Shown here: positions 1 through 8,488 of the stretch, one piece after another
Position numbering within the stretch: the first letter of the stretch is position 1
Layout of the letters: the number at the start of each line of letters is the position of its first letter
Source: Actinomycetes bacterium
GTDB lineage: Bacteria; Actinomycetota; Acidimicrobiia; Acidimicrobiales; Bog-793
NCBI GenBank assembly: GCA_021796455.1
Contig: JAKACA010000016.1
Span: 1 to 36,270, forward strand
DNA: 36,270 nucleotides
Direction of reading: 5' to 3'
Notes under the pieces: model-generated
The model's input: the letters and a program-made list of their open reading frames with translations, nothing else
What the model was told of the DNA's origin: nothing
Databases searched by the model: none
Translations under genes and position numbers: made by a program

Positions 1-1
1 C

Positions 2-898
2 GGCTGGTTGAGCGCCCATTTGGAAGAGCTCGGTGACGAGGTGGTGCTAACCGACTCCGACGTCGACGTCACGGACGCCGACGCGGTCGCCGCGTCGGTG
101 CTGCGCGTCGATCCCGACGTGATCTATCACCTCGCGGCCCTCTCTCACGTGGGCCGGTCCTGGACCGATCCCGTTCGTACCTTCGAGGTGAACGCCCTAG
201 GAACCTTGCACGTCCTTGAGGCAGCGGCACGATGCTCGGTGTTGCCCGCCGTCGTTGTCGTGAGCTCGGCAGAAGTGTACGGCCAAGCTGCAGGAGACGG
301 ACCCATCAGCGAGGGCGCCGAGCTGCGGCCGGTGACGCCGTATGCGGCGAGCAAGGTGGCCGCCGAGTTCCTCGCCCTCCAGGCGTGGCTGGGACGGCAG
401 GTGCCAACAGTTCGCGTGCGCCCCTTCAACCACGTCGGCCCTGGACAGTCGCCCGACTTCGTCGTCTCTGCCCTCGCGCAGCGGATCGCCCGCGTCGAAC
501 GGTCTGGGGGAGGCGACGTGAAAATAGGTAATCTCGCGGCCGCGAGGGACTTCACCGATGTACGCGACGTCGTGCGCGCCTATCGGCTGCTCGCCTCGGC
601 CGTCCTCGAGGACCCCGCGATAGCCGGGCAGGTCTACAACGTCGCCGCCGGCAAAGCCGTCACTATCGCCGAGATCGCCCAAAGGTTGTGTGCCATGGCC
701 ATGGTACCTGTCGACCTCGTGTCGGATCCCTCCCTGTTTCGTCCTATCGACGTTCCCGTCTTCACCGGGGATGCCGCCCAGCTTCGGCATGCCACCGGCT
801 GGGAGCCTTCGATACCGCTCGAGTCGACGCTCGAGGAGATGTTCGAGTTCTGGCGTCGTGACGTCCCTGGCCCCGAGGTCAGCCGGCAAGTGACGTGA
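2..898 (+). CDS. NAD-dependent epimerase/dehydratase (SDR), GDP-deoxymannose reductase-like; 5' truncated
   Basis: Extended short-chain dehydrogenase acting on a nucleotide sugar. The reading frame is open to the window edge and the visible protein begins GWLSAHLEELGDEV, which in this family follows the N-terminal GxxGxxG dinucleotide-binding loop. The true start therefore lies upstream, and the TTG at 8 is not the start. Visible family marks are the SSAEVYG serine segment, the catalytic YAASK (YxxxK), and a VRPFNHVGPGQ substrate-loop segment typical of GDP-4-dehydro-6-deoxy-mannose reductase (Rmd) and GDP-mannose 4,6-dehydratase proteins. Rmd-like is the better guess. manB and a glycosyltransferase further along suggest a mannose-derived surface glycan. 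The last 20 nt overlap the end of the convergent minus-strand gene. SDR family is certain; substrate is inferred. Confidence 0.85.
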   Translation, partial: GWLSAHLEELGDEVVLTDSDVDVTDADAVAASVLRVDPDVIYHLAALSHVGRSWTDPVRTFEVNALGTLHVLEAAARCSVLPAVVVVSSAEVYGQAAGDGPISEGAELRPVTPYAASKVAAEFLALQAWLGRQVPTVRVRPFNHVGPGQSPDFVVSALAQRIARVERSGGGDVKIGNLAAARDFTDVRDVVRAYRLLASAVLEDPAIAGQVYNVAAGKAVTIAEIAQRLCAMAMVPVDLVSDPSLFRPIDVPVFTGDAAQLRHATGWEPSIPLESTLEEMFEFWRRDVPGPEVSRQVT

Positions 899-1289
899 GG
901 AAGGAACGAAGCTGATCGCGAGCGTCCTTGGCCTGCGAGATGACGGCCCGCGCACCAGGAGGGAGCCGTTCAGAGAGCGGTTCGATCGCGCCATCCCAAC
1001 GCTCGATCAGCTCGCCGACAGTGTGGTCGACTTCCTTCACGGCCCTTGCCAGCTCCTGCGCCATGTCCCTCACCGGCAGCTCGCCCGCGTGCACAAAGTG
1101 GCCCGGGTGCCCACGCACTCCATCGAGCCGGCTACTGATCTCACGGCGCCGGACTTGAGCCTTCTGGAGACCGAGCACGGCCAGCCCGATTGCTACATAT
1201 GCTGCGTCCTTCGCGACAGTTGTCAGATCCGTTGCCGCCGCCGCGATCTCTTTCCTGGCGCTTTGCTCTCCGCTTGCCCTGCTGACCAT
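879..1289 (-). CDS. Small membrane-associated protein of unknown function
   Basis: 136 aa. I do not recognise a named domain. The ORF track extends it to 1373, but ATG at 1289 has a strong ribosome site on the minus strand (AAGGAG, 7 nt before ATG), so the upstream Cys-rich part is probably untranslated. Residues about 25-48 form one hydrophobic, glycine/alanine-rich segment (AAYVAIGLAVLGLQ) followed by a basic stretch. The rest is charged and amphipathic (MAQELARAVKEVDHTVGELI), consistent with a helical or coiled-coil protein anchored at the membrane. It is transcribed away from the glycosyltransferase gene from a well-formed promoter inside a 30-bp palindrome (1359-1388), and its 3' end overlaps the convergent SDR gene by 20 nt. 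Confidence 0.75.
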   Translation of the reverse strand: MVSRASGEQSARKEIAAAATDLTTVAKDAAYVAIGLAVLGLQKAQVRRREISSRLDGVRGHPGHFVHAGELPVRDMAQELARAVKEVDHTVGELIERWDGAIEPLSERLPPGARAVISQAKDARDQLRSFLTSLAG

Positions 1290-1358
1290 GGCAGCACTCC
1301 TTTTGTTCAAGCCTTCGGCAGAGCAGCTACCACGAGCCGAGCAACCTGCCGTCTGCAC

Positions 1359-1388
1359 GCAACTGTAGCACAACGTGCTAACAGTTGC
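1359..1388. promoter_or_regulatory. 30-bp near-perfect palindrome, probable operator
   Basis: GCAACTGTAGCAC, a 3-nt centre AAC, then GTGCTAACAGTTGC. The arms pair along 13 bases with a single one-base bulge. It lies between divergent genes. On the minus strand it spans the -35 to -10 of the promoter for the 136-aa gene, and it covers the -35 region of the glycosyltransferase gene. A dimeric repressor (TetR- or GntR-like) site fits best. The regulator is not identified. Confidence 0.6.
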
Positions 1389-1390
1389 AA
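1362..1390 (-). promoter_or_regulatory. Promoter of the 136-aa minus-strand gene
   Basis: On the minus strand TTGCAA (1390-1385), a 17-nt spacer, then TACAGT (1367-1362): a close match to the vegetative -35/-10 pattern. The predicted RNA start is about 65 nt upstream of the ATG at 1289. The elements are embedded in the 30-bp palindrome. Confidence 0.5.
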
Positions 1391-1405
1391 GCGCTGCTGA
1401 GCGAG

Positions 1406-1411
1406 TAGCCT
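1406..1411 (+). promoter_or_regulatory. -10-like hexamer of the glycosyltransferase gene
   Basis: TAGCCT lies 9 nt before the ATG at 1421, and no ribosome site is visible between them. This predicts a leaderless or nearly leaderless transcript. The -35 would fall at the right end of the 1359-1388 palindrome and is not a clear match. Confidence 0.3.
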
Positions 1412-1420
1412 TGGCCCTTC

Positions 1421-4400
1421 ATGCCGGAGGAGTACGTACCACCGGTCGTCGCAGTGGTGGTCAGCACGGCTTCGGCGGCGGGACTGGACCAGTGCCTTGA
1501 GTCTCTCGCAGCTCAGGACTATCCGAGCTTGGATGTCCTTGTTGTAGACACCGGGACAGGCGACGACCTGACAACCCAGGTGGCAAAGTTCCTCCCGGGC
1601 GGGTTCGTGCGCAGGCGCCCTGACGCGACGGGGTTCGCGGCGGCAGCAAACGAGGTGCTCAGCGGGATCGAGGGGGCAAGCTTCTTCCTGTTCTGCCACG
1701 ACGACGTCGCGCTTGCTCCCAGTGCCGTCCGACTGATGGTCGAGGAGGCGTTCCGCTCCAACGCCGGCATCGTCGGCCCGAAGCTCCTTGACTGGGAGAC
1801 GCCCGATCGGATACTGCAGATCGGCCTCGGCATGAGCCGGTTCGGGTCTCCGGTTGCCCGCATCGAAGAAGGTGAGCTCGACCAGGCACAGCACGACGAG
1901 GTCAGAGAGGTCTTCGCCGTGCCGAGCGCGTGCATGCTCGCAAGGGTTGATCTCTTCGCCGCGATCGGTGGCTTCGATTCGGAGATCGGCGCCTACGGCG
2001 AAGACGTCGACCTGTGCTGGAGAGCACAGCTGGCCGCCGCGCGCGTCGTCATCGCGCCTCGCGCCGTCGCGCGCCATCGCCAGTCGACCGCCGCTGGCGA
2101 GAGGCCGATCGGGAACGAGACCGCGATCCGCCGGCGAAACGAGCTGCGCTCGGTCCTCAAGAACTACGGGCTCCTGCGCAGGTTGACGGTCGCTCTGGAG
2201 CTCGCCATCTTGGTGGTCCTCGACTCGGTGGCCGCCCCCCTCACAGGGAGGAGGGACCGCGCCAGGGCGGCGCGCTCGGCGTGGCGATGGAACATTGACC
2301 ACCGGCGGTCGCTGCGTGAGGCGCGCCAGGTGGTTCACGATGTGAGACAGGTGAGCGATCGGCCCTTGGTCAGCCGCATGGCACGGCGCAGCTATCTCCA
2401 CCGGCTGACCGATCCGCAAAACCAGGGCGACGGCTCTGCGGTGCGACACCATCGTGGCGCACCATCTGGTCGCGTAACGGCGGGTCCCGGCGCCGGACCG
2501 CACGTCCAACGAGACGACCGGGCCCGCGAGGTCGACAAGCTGACGGCTCTGTACGAGCGAGCTCGGAGCGGAGAGATGAAGTCAGGGCGGGCGGTCGTTG
2601 CCATCCTGATCAGCCTGCTTGTTCTGGTGGGAGTACGCGGCCTGCTCTTTGGCCACCTACCGGTCATCGGCGACCTTGTCGTCGCCCCGAGCGCGCTTCA
2701 CCTCCTCGGCCAGTGGGTGGGCGGCCGCAGTGACCCGGGCTGGGGGCCAGCGCAGGTGAGCCCATCTGCCTACGGTCTGATCGGGCTCGTCGGCATCGTC
2801 CTTGGTGACAGCTCTGCGGTCGCGCTCAAGTTTGCCCTGCTGAGCGGGATCGTCGTCGGCTCGATTGGAACCTGGCGACTACTCGATGCTTTTGGCTCTC
2901 ATCGCGCCCAGTTGGTTGGCGTCGTCGTGTTCGTCTCGTCGCCGCTGCTATGGAACGGGCTCGGCACAGGTGACATCGAGTCGTCGGTCGCCCTGGCGGG
3001 CCTGCCCTTCGTCCTTCGACGCCTGGCGCGCTCTAGTGGGCTCGAGCCGTTCGGGCGACCGGGTGGTGCGCCCGGAGGTGGCTGGGGCCCGAGAGATCTC
3101 ATCGCCGAGATCGCACCTCTCGGGCTCCTCCTGGCAGCCATGATCGCCCTTTCTCCACCTGTCGTGCTCGATGTCGGCGTCGTGGCGGTCATGTCGCTGG
3201 TCGCGAGTGCCGCCGTCGGAGGTTGGCGCGCGATGCTTCGTGCTGTCTCGGTGGGGTCAGCAGGAGTTGTCGTGGCGTTTGCCTGCTGTCTGCCCTGGTC
3301 GGTGACTTGGTTCCAGAGTGGGGCGAGGTGGAGCCTGTTCTCCGGAAGCGTCTCGTCTGCGGGATCGGCACTTTCTCCAGCTGACCTTCTGCGGGGGCAC
3401 ACCGGAGCAATAGGCGGCTTCTGGGGGGTGGCCGGACTGGTTGGGTTTGCTGCGTTCGGTTTCCTCTGGGCCAGGGGACCGCGGCTCGCCTGGGTGACTC
3501 GCTGGTGGCTCTGCGCGCTCGGATCGGTGCTGCTCGCTTGGATAGCGGGCGAGGGCTGGCTCGGCGCCGGTGGTGGAAGAGTCGAGGTGCTGGTGGCTCC
3601 CGCCGCGGTCGCTTTCGCAGCTTGCTGTGGGATCGGGACGGCCGCGTTCGAGTCCGACCTGAGGCGGCATCGCTTCGGATGGAGGCAGATAACCGGGGTG
3701 CTGGCTGCGCTTTGCCTGGCTCTGGGGGTTGTGCCTGCTCTGGGTGCTCTGCTCGGGGGACGAGCGGGGATGCCGGGAATCGGTTTCGAAGAAGCGTCAG
3801 CCGAGTTCACGACCCCCTTTCCGCCTGGGGCTCGCGTCCTTTGGATCGGCAATCCGCTGGCGCTGCCAGGCACGGCATTCCAGGCGGCCAAGGGCCTGGC
3901 TGCGTTCGTCACGACTGCGGGGCTTCCCACCGTGGCCACGCTCTGGCCGGCTGCCAACCCGGGACCTGCCGGCGGAGTGTCCGAGGATGTGGTATCAGCT
4001 ATGGCGGGCCGCACTCTTAGACTTGGAGCCCTGGTCGCCCCGGCCGGGATCCGCTACATAGTCGTACCGACAGCCGGTGCGCCAGCGCTCATAGGTGAGC
4101 AGGCGCCGGTGCCGGCGTTGCCTCCGAGAGGACTTGTCACTGGCCTCGAGGCCCAGACCGACCTGCGCCAGCTGCCAAACGATGACGGGATGCTTGTCTG
4201 GGCGAACGCCCGCTGGACACCGCAGGACGGGCTGGGGACTCTCTCGGGACCAGGCAGCGCGTCCCTCGGCGGGTTCGCACTGGTCGGTGTCGCGGCCGGG
4301 CTCCTCGTGATCTGCTCGTGCATAGTCGAAGGAGTGCTGCGGAGGCGGCGGCCGCGGCCGCGTCGCGCGTCTGTGGCAGCCGCCGGTGGGAACGCGACGG

Positions 4401-4609
4401 CCCGGGCGGTAGCCGACGTAGCCCGGCTGGCAAATGCCGAGCCCACCGAGCCCACCTCAGCCGAGCCCGCCTCAACCGAGGTGCCCGAGGCACCGGCCGA
4501 GCCCACCTCAGCCGAGGCGCCCGAGGCACCGGCCGAGCCCACCCAGATCCCGGCTCCATCGTCGCCTCGCCACCACCGCCTGCGGAAGCGACTTCGCGAT
4601 GCAACCTGA
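1421..4609 (+). CDS. Family-2 glycosyltransferase fused to a large multi-pass membrane protein
   Basis: 1062 aa. Residues 1 to about 240 are a GT-A, family-2 glycosyltransferase of the rhamnosyltransferase/WbbL-like kind. Visible parts are the VVAVVVSTASAAGLDQCLESL start, the CHDDVALAP aspartate motif, and the acceptor-side YGEDVDLCWRAQ with its ED catalytic base. A hydrophobic segment near 250-270 and a basic linker follow. From about residue 390 there are 8-10 membrane segments, with a non-membrane region at about 795-940 that probably faces outside, and a last membrane span near 947-970. The C-terminal tail (about 975-1062) is rich in Pro, Ala, Glu and Thr and contains a 36-nt duplication. 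It likely adds a sugar to a lipid-linked or exported glycan; the acceptor is unknown. It overlaps the next gene by 11 nt, so they probably work together. Confidence 0.85.
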   Translation: MPEEYVPPVVAVVVSTASAAGLDQCLESLAAQDYPSLDVLVVDTGTGDDLTTQVAKFLPGGFVRRRPDATGFAAAANEVLSGIEGASFFLFCHDDVALAPSAVRLMVEEAFRSNAGIVGPKLLDWETPDRILQIGLGMSRFGSPVARIEEGELDQAQHDEVREVFAVPSACMLARVDLFAAIGGFDSEIGAYGEDVDLCWRAQLAAARVVIAPRAVARHRQSTAAGERPIGNETAIRRRNELRSVLKNYGLLRRLTVALELAILVVLDSVAAPLTGRRDRARAARSAWRWNIDHRRSLREARQVVHDVRQVSDRPLVSRMARRSYLHRLTDPQNQGDGSAVRHHRGAPSGRVTAGPGAGPHVQRDDRAREVDKLTALYERARSGEMKSGRAVVAILISLLVLVGVRGLLFGHLPVIGDLVVAPSALHLLGQWVGGRSDPGWGPAQVSPSAYGLIGLVGIVLGDSSAVALKFALLSGIVVGSIGTWRLLDAFGSHRAQLVGVVVFVSSPLLWNGLGTGDIESSVALAGLPFVLRRLARSSGLEPFGRPGGAPGGGWGPRDLIAEIAPLGLLLAAMIALSPPVVLDVGVVAVMSLVASAAVGGWRAMLRAVSVGSAGVVVAFACCLPWSVTWFQSGARWSLFSGSVSSAGSALSPADLLRGHTGAIGGFWGVAGLVGFAAFGFLWARGPRLAWVTRWWLCALGSVLLAWIAGEGWLGAGGGRVEVLVAPAAVAFAACCGIGTAAFESDLRRHRFGWRQITGVLAALCLALGVVPALGALLGGRAGMPGIGFEEASAEFTTPFPPGARVLWIGNPLALPGTAFQAAKGLAAFVTTAGLPTVATLWPAANPGPAGGVSEDVVSAMAGRTLRLGALVAPAGIRYIVVPTAGAPALIGEQAPVPALPPRGLVTGLEAQTDLRQLPNDDGMLVWANARWTPQDGLGTLSGPGSASLGGFALVGVAAGLLVICSCIVEGVLRRRRPRPRRASVAAAGGNATARAVADVARLANAEPTEPTSAEPASTEVPEAPAEPTSAEAPEAPAEPTQIPAPSSPRHHRLRKRLRDAT
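4481..4548 (+). repeat. 36-bp in-frame tandem duplication in the glycosyltransferase tail
   Basis: Two nearly identical units (the second slightly shortened) encode VPEAPAEPTSAE and APEAPAEPTQ. Shorter related EPTSAE/EPASTE units precede them. The repeat length is a multiple of 3, so the frame is preserved. It forms part of a flexible acidic, proline-rich tail. Confidence 0.8.
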
Positions 4610-6281
4610 CAGCGACGCGACCCCGGCAGCCGTGCGCCTGCGCTCGAGAGCAGGTCGCGAGGCAAACGGCGCCGAGGTACGAGTCCGCGTGCGAGCGATC
4701 CTGCTCGTAGCTGTGATGCTGGCCGGCATCTTGACAGCTGGGGCGGTCGTGCGCACTGGCGTACCTCGTGCCGCCAACATGCCTCGAGGGGGGCAGCTTC
4801 CTGTAGTGAACCTGGCGTCATCGACCTCGATCGAGTGGGAATGTCCCGGCCCGCTCCCAGCGGGGTCATCGTCTAAGCAGTCATCTGTCGTCATAGACAA
4901 CCCAGGGCGGGCTCTTGCCCGCGTCCAGGTATTTGTCGACGCCGTAGCCGCTGTCCCGAGGAGAGCTGAGCGCGCCTTGCCATCCTGGAGCACGGAGCTA
5001 GCTCTGGCTCCCCGTACCCAAAGAGTCGTAGCGCTGCGCAGGACCGGGCCGCGCCAGGACGACGCCGTCAGCGTCCTCGAGACCGCCGGCTCGGTCGCGG
5101 TCTTCGAGTCGACCGTCACCGTGCCACGGGCGGCAGCCTCCTCCGGGGGGAAGAGACGCGCCCCGAGGTCCTTGCCGAGCCCGACCCAGCAAGAGTCCCC
5201 TTGCGCAACTGGTGGCACCACCAGCTCCTATATCGCCGCGGGATCGACCAGCGGCCGCTCCGATATCCTCGTCGCGCTCTTCGATCCGACCGCAACTCAG
5301 GCCGTGGTCGGGATACGTGCCTCGACCGCTTCGGGAGTTGTCGTCCCTCCCGCCCTGCAGGGTCTGATCATCAGGCCCTATTCGCTCCAGGTGTTCGACC
5401 TCGCACGTTTGGTCGTGCAGCAGGCCCTAGTCGCGATCTCCGACGAGACGTCGATGGGCCGGGTCGTTCTCGGCGCCTATGAGACAGTTGCCTCGGATCC
5501 AACGGCGGCGACGGCACTGCACGGGCAGGCTCTTGTGATCGGTGTAGGGTCCCCCCGTTCCTCTTGGGTGATGACTCCAGGGCCCGTGGCACGGAGCGGA
5601 ACCGTCTCTGTTGACGTGTACGACCCAGGGTCGCGGGCCGCCGACGTGAGCATCTCGTCCCGCTCCGCGTCGTCGCAGGGGAGCGGCCGGCCGGTAGTCG
5701 AGATCTCGGCAATCGTGCCTGCCGGCGACGTACGCGAGATAACGCTGCCGTCGCCCAGCGTGCCGCCGGCGCGGACCCCCAAGCCGACCCCGCGTCAGAT
5801 CCTCCGGGGCCCGATCGTCCTGAAGGCCGCCGGAGGCGTCGGCGTGGTGGTGGCTCGAAGTGGCGTGCAGCAGGTTGCTGCCCATGCCCAGACGGTGGCT
5901 CTGCTGGCGGCGACTTGCGAGCCTGCTTCCGAGTGGCTCCTTCCTGTTGCTGCTTCATCGATCGCGAGCACAGGTGGGTCGTTGCCAGAACGCGGCGGCA
6001 TCGTTGTCAGCGACCCGGGGGACGTGCCGGCCACGATCGAGGTGGTGCGACTTGCAACCGATGGGCCGAGCCGCTCTCACCTGGCGGTTATGTCCCTCGC
6101 TCCGGGCGCCACCGTGACTTTGACACTGAGCCTGCCCGGCCCTGGCACAGCCTTTGCCGGACTCGAGCTGATCTCGAGCTCACCTGTCGTCGCTGAGCAG
6201 GACTTGTCAAGTGTCGCGCCACCTCACAGGGTCGTCATGTTCGCGCCGGCGCCCCTGGAGGGGATTCCGCTGCTGCCCTGA
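4599..6281 (+). CDS. Secreted/membrane-anchored DUF5719-like protein
   Basis: 560 aa from ATG 4599, which overlaps the end of the glycosyltransferase gene by 11 nt; the ORF-track start at 4434 would lie deep inside that gene. A basic N-terminus is followed by one hydrophobic segment at about 34-51 (ILLVAVMLAGILTAGAVV), a signal anchor or signal peptide. The remainder is a beta-rich extracytoplasmic protein with repeated Ala/Val/Ser-rich strands. It has a few Cys (ECPGPLP, SPCATGG, ATCEPASEW) that could form disulfides. Actinobacterial DUF5719 proteins typically sit directly after a large family-2 glycosyltransferase, which matches here; the assignment rests on that context and general appearance. 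The role is unknown and may be assembly or stabilisation of the glycan made by its neighbour. Confidence 0.7.
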   Translation: MQPDSDATPAAVRLRSRAGREANGAEVRVRVRAILLVAVMLAGILTAGAVVRTGVPRAANMPRGGQLPVVNLASSTSIEWECPGPLPAGSSSKQSSVVIDNPGRALARVQVFVDAVAAVPRRAERALPSWSTELALAPRTQRVVALRRTGPRQDDAVSVLETAGSVAVFESTVTVPRAAASSGGKRRAPRSLPSPTQQESPCATGGTTSSYIAAGSTSGRSDILVALFDPTATQAVVGIRASTASGVVVPPALQGLIIRPYSLQVFDLARLVVQQALVAISDETSMGRVVLGAYETVASDPTAATALHGQALVIGVGSPRSSWVMTPGPVARSGTVSVDVYDPGSRAADVSISSRSASSQGSGRPVVEISAIVPAGDVREITLPSPSVPPARTPKPTPRQILRGPIVLKAAGGVGVVVARSGVQQVAAHAQTVALLAATCEPASEWLLPVAASSIASTGGSLPERGGIVVSDPGDVPATIEVVRLATDGPSRSHLAVMSLAPGATVTLTLSLPGPGTAFAGLELISSSPVVAEQDLSSVAPPHRVVMFAPAPLEGIPLLP

Positions 6282-6365
6282 GGAGTCCTGTGGTCGCACT
6301 GTGGCAGGCGGTGACCTCAGCAAAGCGTCGATGCCCAGTCGCTCGACTGCGGGCCGCGGAGGACC

Positions 6366-8402
6366 TCAGTCCATTCCGGGCGCTACCCTCGGTCCGTCCA
6401 CGGAAAGCCCGCTCGAGCCCGAAGGCACCGGCGGGGCCGAGACGGCGAGAGGAGAGGGCTCCGAGCTCCCGCCCACGAGCGAAGTGGCAAAACGAGTCGA
6501 GTCAGACACTTCCTCACCGGCCGGAAGCTCGTGCACCGGGCGACCGTAAGCCTCGTCCACCATGCGGGCAATCTCGCGACCGTCGATCGTCTCGTGCTCG
6601 AGAAGGGCCGCGGCGACAGCATCGAGTCCATCGCGATGATCGGTCAGCACCTGCTCCGCGCGAAGCTCCTGGGCTCGAAGGATTCGCTCGATCTCTTCGT
6701 CGACGACGCGGCTCGTGTCCTCGGAGTAGTCACGCGTGTGCATGAGGTCCTCGCCGAGAAACACCGTCCCCTGCTGCCCCCAGGCCATCGGGCCGATCCG
6801 GTCGGACATGCCCCACTCTCGGACCATCTTGCGAGCCAGCTCGGTGTTGCGCTGCAGGTCGTCGCTCGCACCGGTGGAGAGGCCGTCGTAGACGAGCTTC
6901 TCGGCCACCCGGCCACCCATGCGCACCGCGAGGGAGTCTTCTATGTACTCGCGGGGGTAGATGTGCCGCTCTTCGGCCGGCAGCTGCTGGGTGACGCCGA
7001 GGGCCATACCGGTGGGGATGATGCTGACTTTCAGCAGAGGATCGGCATGGGGCAGGACGTAGGCGAGCACGGCGTGTCCACCCTCGTGGTAGGCGACGCG
7101 CTCTTTCTCATCGGGAGAGAGTGCCATCGACTCTCTCGGCATCCCCATGAGCACGCGGTCACGAGCCGCGTCGAAGTCCCGCATCTGGATCCACTGGCTC
7201 CCACGCCTCACGGCGTGCAGCGCCGCCTCGTTCACGAGGTTGGCGAGCTCTGCCCCGCTCATGCCCGGAGTGCCGCGTGCGACGATCGACAGGTCCACGT
7301 CGTCGCTCACGCGCTTGTCGCGGCAGTGGACTTGGAGGATCGGCAGGCGCTCGTCGAGGTCCGGGAGCGGCACGACGATCTGGCGGTCGAAGCGCCCCGG
7401 CCGCAGCAGGGCCGGGTCGAGGATATCGGGGCGGTTGGTCGCGGCCATTATGACCACGCCCTCCGTCGGGTCGAAACCGTCCATCTCGTTCAGCATCTGA
7501 TTGAGCGTCTGCTCCCGCTCGTCGTGGCCGCCGCCGAGCCCTGCGCCGCGCTTTCGCCCGATCGAGTCGATCTCGTCCACGAAGATGATCGCTGGGGCCT
7601 GCTTGCGGGCGGTCTGGAAGAGGTCACGTACCCGGCTCGCGCCGACGCCTACGAACATTTCCATGAAGTCTGAACCGCTCACCGACAAGAATGGCACTCC
7701 GGCCTCGCCGGCGACTGCTCGGGCGAGCAGTGTCTTGCCGGTGCCGGGAGGACCCACGAGCAGCACACCTTTCGGCACGCGCGCGCCGATGTCCCTGAAG
7801 CGGGCTGACGACTTGAGGAAGTCGACGACTTCGCTTATCTCCTGTTTCACGCCCTGGTAGCCGGCGACGTCGTTGAAGGTCGTACGGGGCCTCTCCGTCG
7901 TGTAGACCTTGGCCCGCGAACGGCCTATCGACATGATGCCGCTCATCTGGCCCTGGGCGCGTCGGCTCATCCAGAGGAAGAACGCCACCAGGAGCACGAG
8001 CGGGAGCACCCAGACGATCAGGCTCTGGAGGATGCCGGTCGACGGGCTCGAGAATGTCAGCTCCGCGTTGTCGGCGTGCAGCGTGTTGACGATGCTCGTC
8101 GGCATCCCTTGACCGGGACCGGTGGTGCTGAAGTTGGTTCCGTTGCGTAGCTCTCCGGAGATCCCAGCATTCGTGTTGTTGTAGTTGACGCTTGCCACGA
8201 GGTTGTGGTTGACGTCGTTCACGAACTCCGAATAGCGGATCGGCTTGGCTGTGCTGCCATGCATGGCCGAGGTGACGAGCAGGACGAGGATGACCACGGC
8301 GCCAAGGGCGATCAGCCAGCGCCATGACTGGTCTGGCCCGGAGGACCCCGCACCCGGGCGTCCCTGACCGCTCGGGCGCATGTCTTGGGGTTGACGGCTC
8401 AC
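6366..8402 (-). CDS. ftsH: ATP-dependent zinc metalloprotease FtsH
   Basis: 678 aa, a typical FtsH length. Two membrane spans (about 28-47 and 125-146) flank an external domain. Then come the AAA+ module with Walker A GPPGTGKT (217-224), Walker B IIFVDEID (about 272-279) and the arginine-finger region RPGRFDRQ, and the M41 peptidase with zinc motif HEGGH (439-443; the usual form is HEAGH). FtsH is a membrane-bound hexamer that extracts and degrades misfolded membrane proteins and selected cytosolic regulators. The start is GTG at 8402: an upstream ATG is out of frame, and a TACGAT hexamer lies 6 nt before the GTG, suggesting leaderless mRNA. The C-terminal tail is Ser/Pro-rich. It is divergent from the CPBP gene and convergent with the DUF5719-like gene. 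Confidence 0.97.
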   Translation of the reverse strand: MSRQPQDMRPSGQGRPGAGSSGPDQSWRWLIALGAVVILVLLVTSAMHGSTAKPIRYSEFVNDVNHNLVASVNYNNTNAGISGELRNGTNFSTTGPGQGMPTSIVNTLHADNAELTFSSPSTGILQSLIVWVLPLVLLVAFFLWMSRRAQGQMSGIMSIGRSRAKVYTTERPRTTFNDVAGYQGVKQEISEVVDFLKSSARFRDIGARVPKGVLLVGPPGTGKTLLARAVAGEAGVPFLSVSGSDFMEMFVGVGASRVRDLFQTARKQAPAIIFVDEIDSIGRKRGAGLGGGHDEREQTLNQMLNEMDGFDPTEGVVIMAATNRPDILDPALLRPGRFDRQIVVPLPDLDERLPILQVHCRDKRVSDDVDLSIVARGTPGMSGAELANLVNEAALHAVRRGSQWIQMRDFDAARDRVLMGMPRESMALSPDEKERVAYHEGGHAVLAYVLPHADPLLKVSIIPTGMALGVTQQLPAEERHIYPREYIEDSLAVRMGGRVAEKLVYDGLSTGASDDLQRNTELARKMVREWGMSDRIGPMAWGQQGTVFLGEDLMHTRDYSEDTSRVVDEEIERILRAQELRAEQVLTDHRDGLDAVAAALLEHETIDGREIARMVDEAYGRPVHELPAGEEVSDSTRFATSLVGGSSEPSPLAVSAPPVPSGSSGLSVDGPRVAPGMD

Positions 8403-8408
8403 CCCAAC

Positions 8409-8414
8409 ATCGTA
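8409..8414 (-). promoter_or_regulatory. -10-like hexamer of ftsH
   Basis: On the minus strand TACGAT is followed by 6 nt (GTTGGG) and the GTG start. No ribosome site is present. The geometry predicts transcription beginning at or next to the start codon (leaderless). No convincing -35 was found. Confidence 0.4.
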
Positions 8415-8488
8415 GGCGTGCCGTCGGGGTATGTGGGCATCGTGCCCGCGAGTTGACCGCGGGGCCCGATTCGGGCGACGCTCGGGCC

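Noticed and set aside
1359-1388. CIRCE (HrcA) element
   Set aside because: The arms TAGCAC/GTGCTA are similar, but the centre is 3 nt instead of 9 and no groE/dnaK gene is adjacent.
1307-2509. 400-aa minus-strand ORF
   Set aside because: Antisense to the clear glycosyltransferase domain, Arg/His/Pro-rich composition and no family motif; a GC-rich shadow frame.
2899-4014. 371-aa minus-strand ORF
   Set aside because: Antisense shadow of the membrane region of the glycosyltransferase gene; no motif.
6278-6320. CTGAGG/CCTCAG inverted repeat after the DUF5719-like gene as a terminator
   Set aside because: Only 6 bp with a 31-nt loop and no T-run; expected by chance in this composition.
6531-7673. 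380-aa plus-strand ORF
   Set aside because: Antisense to the AAA+ and peptidase parts of ftsH; Val/His/Arg-rich with no recognisable domain.
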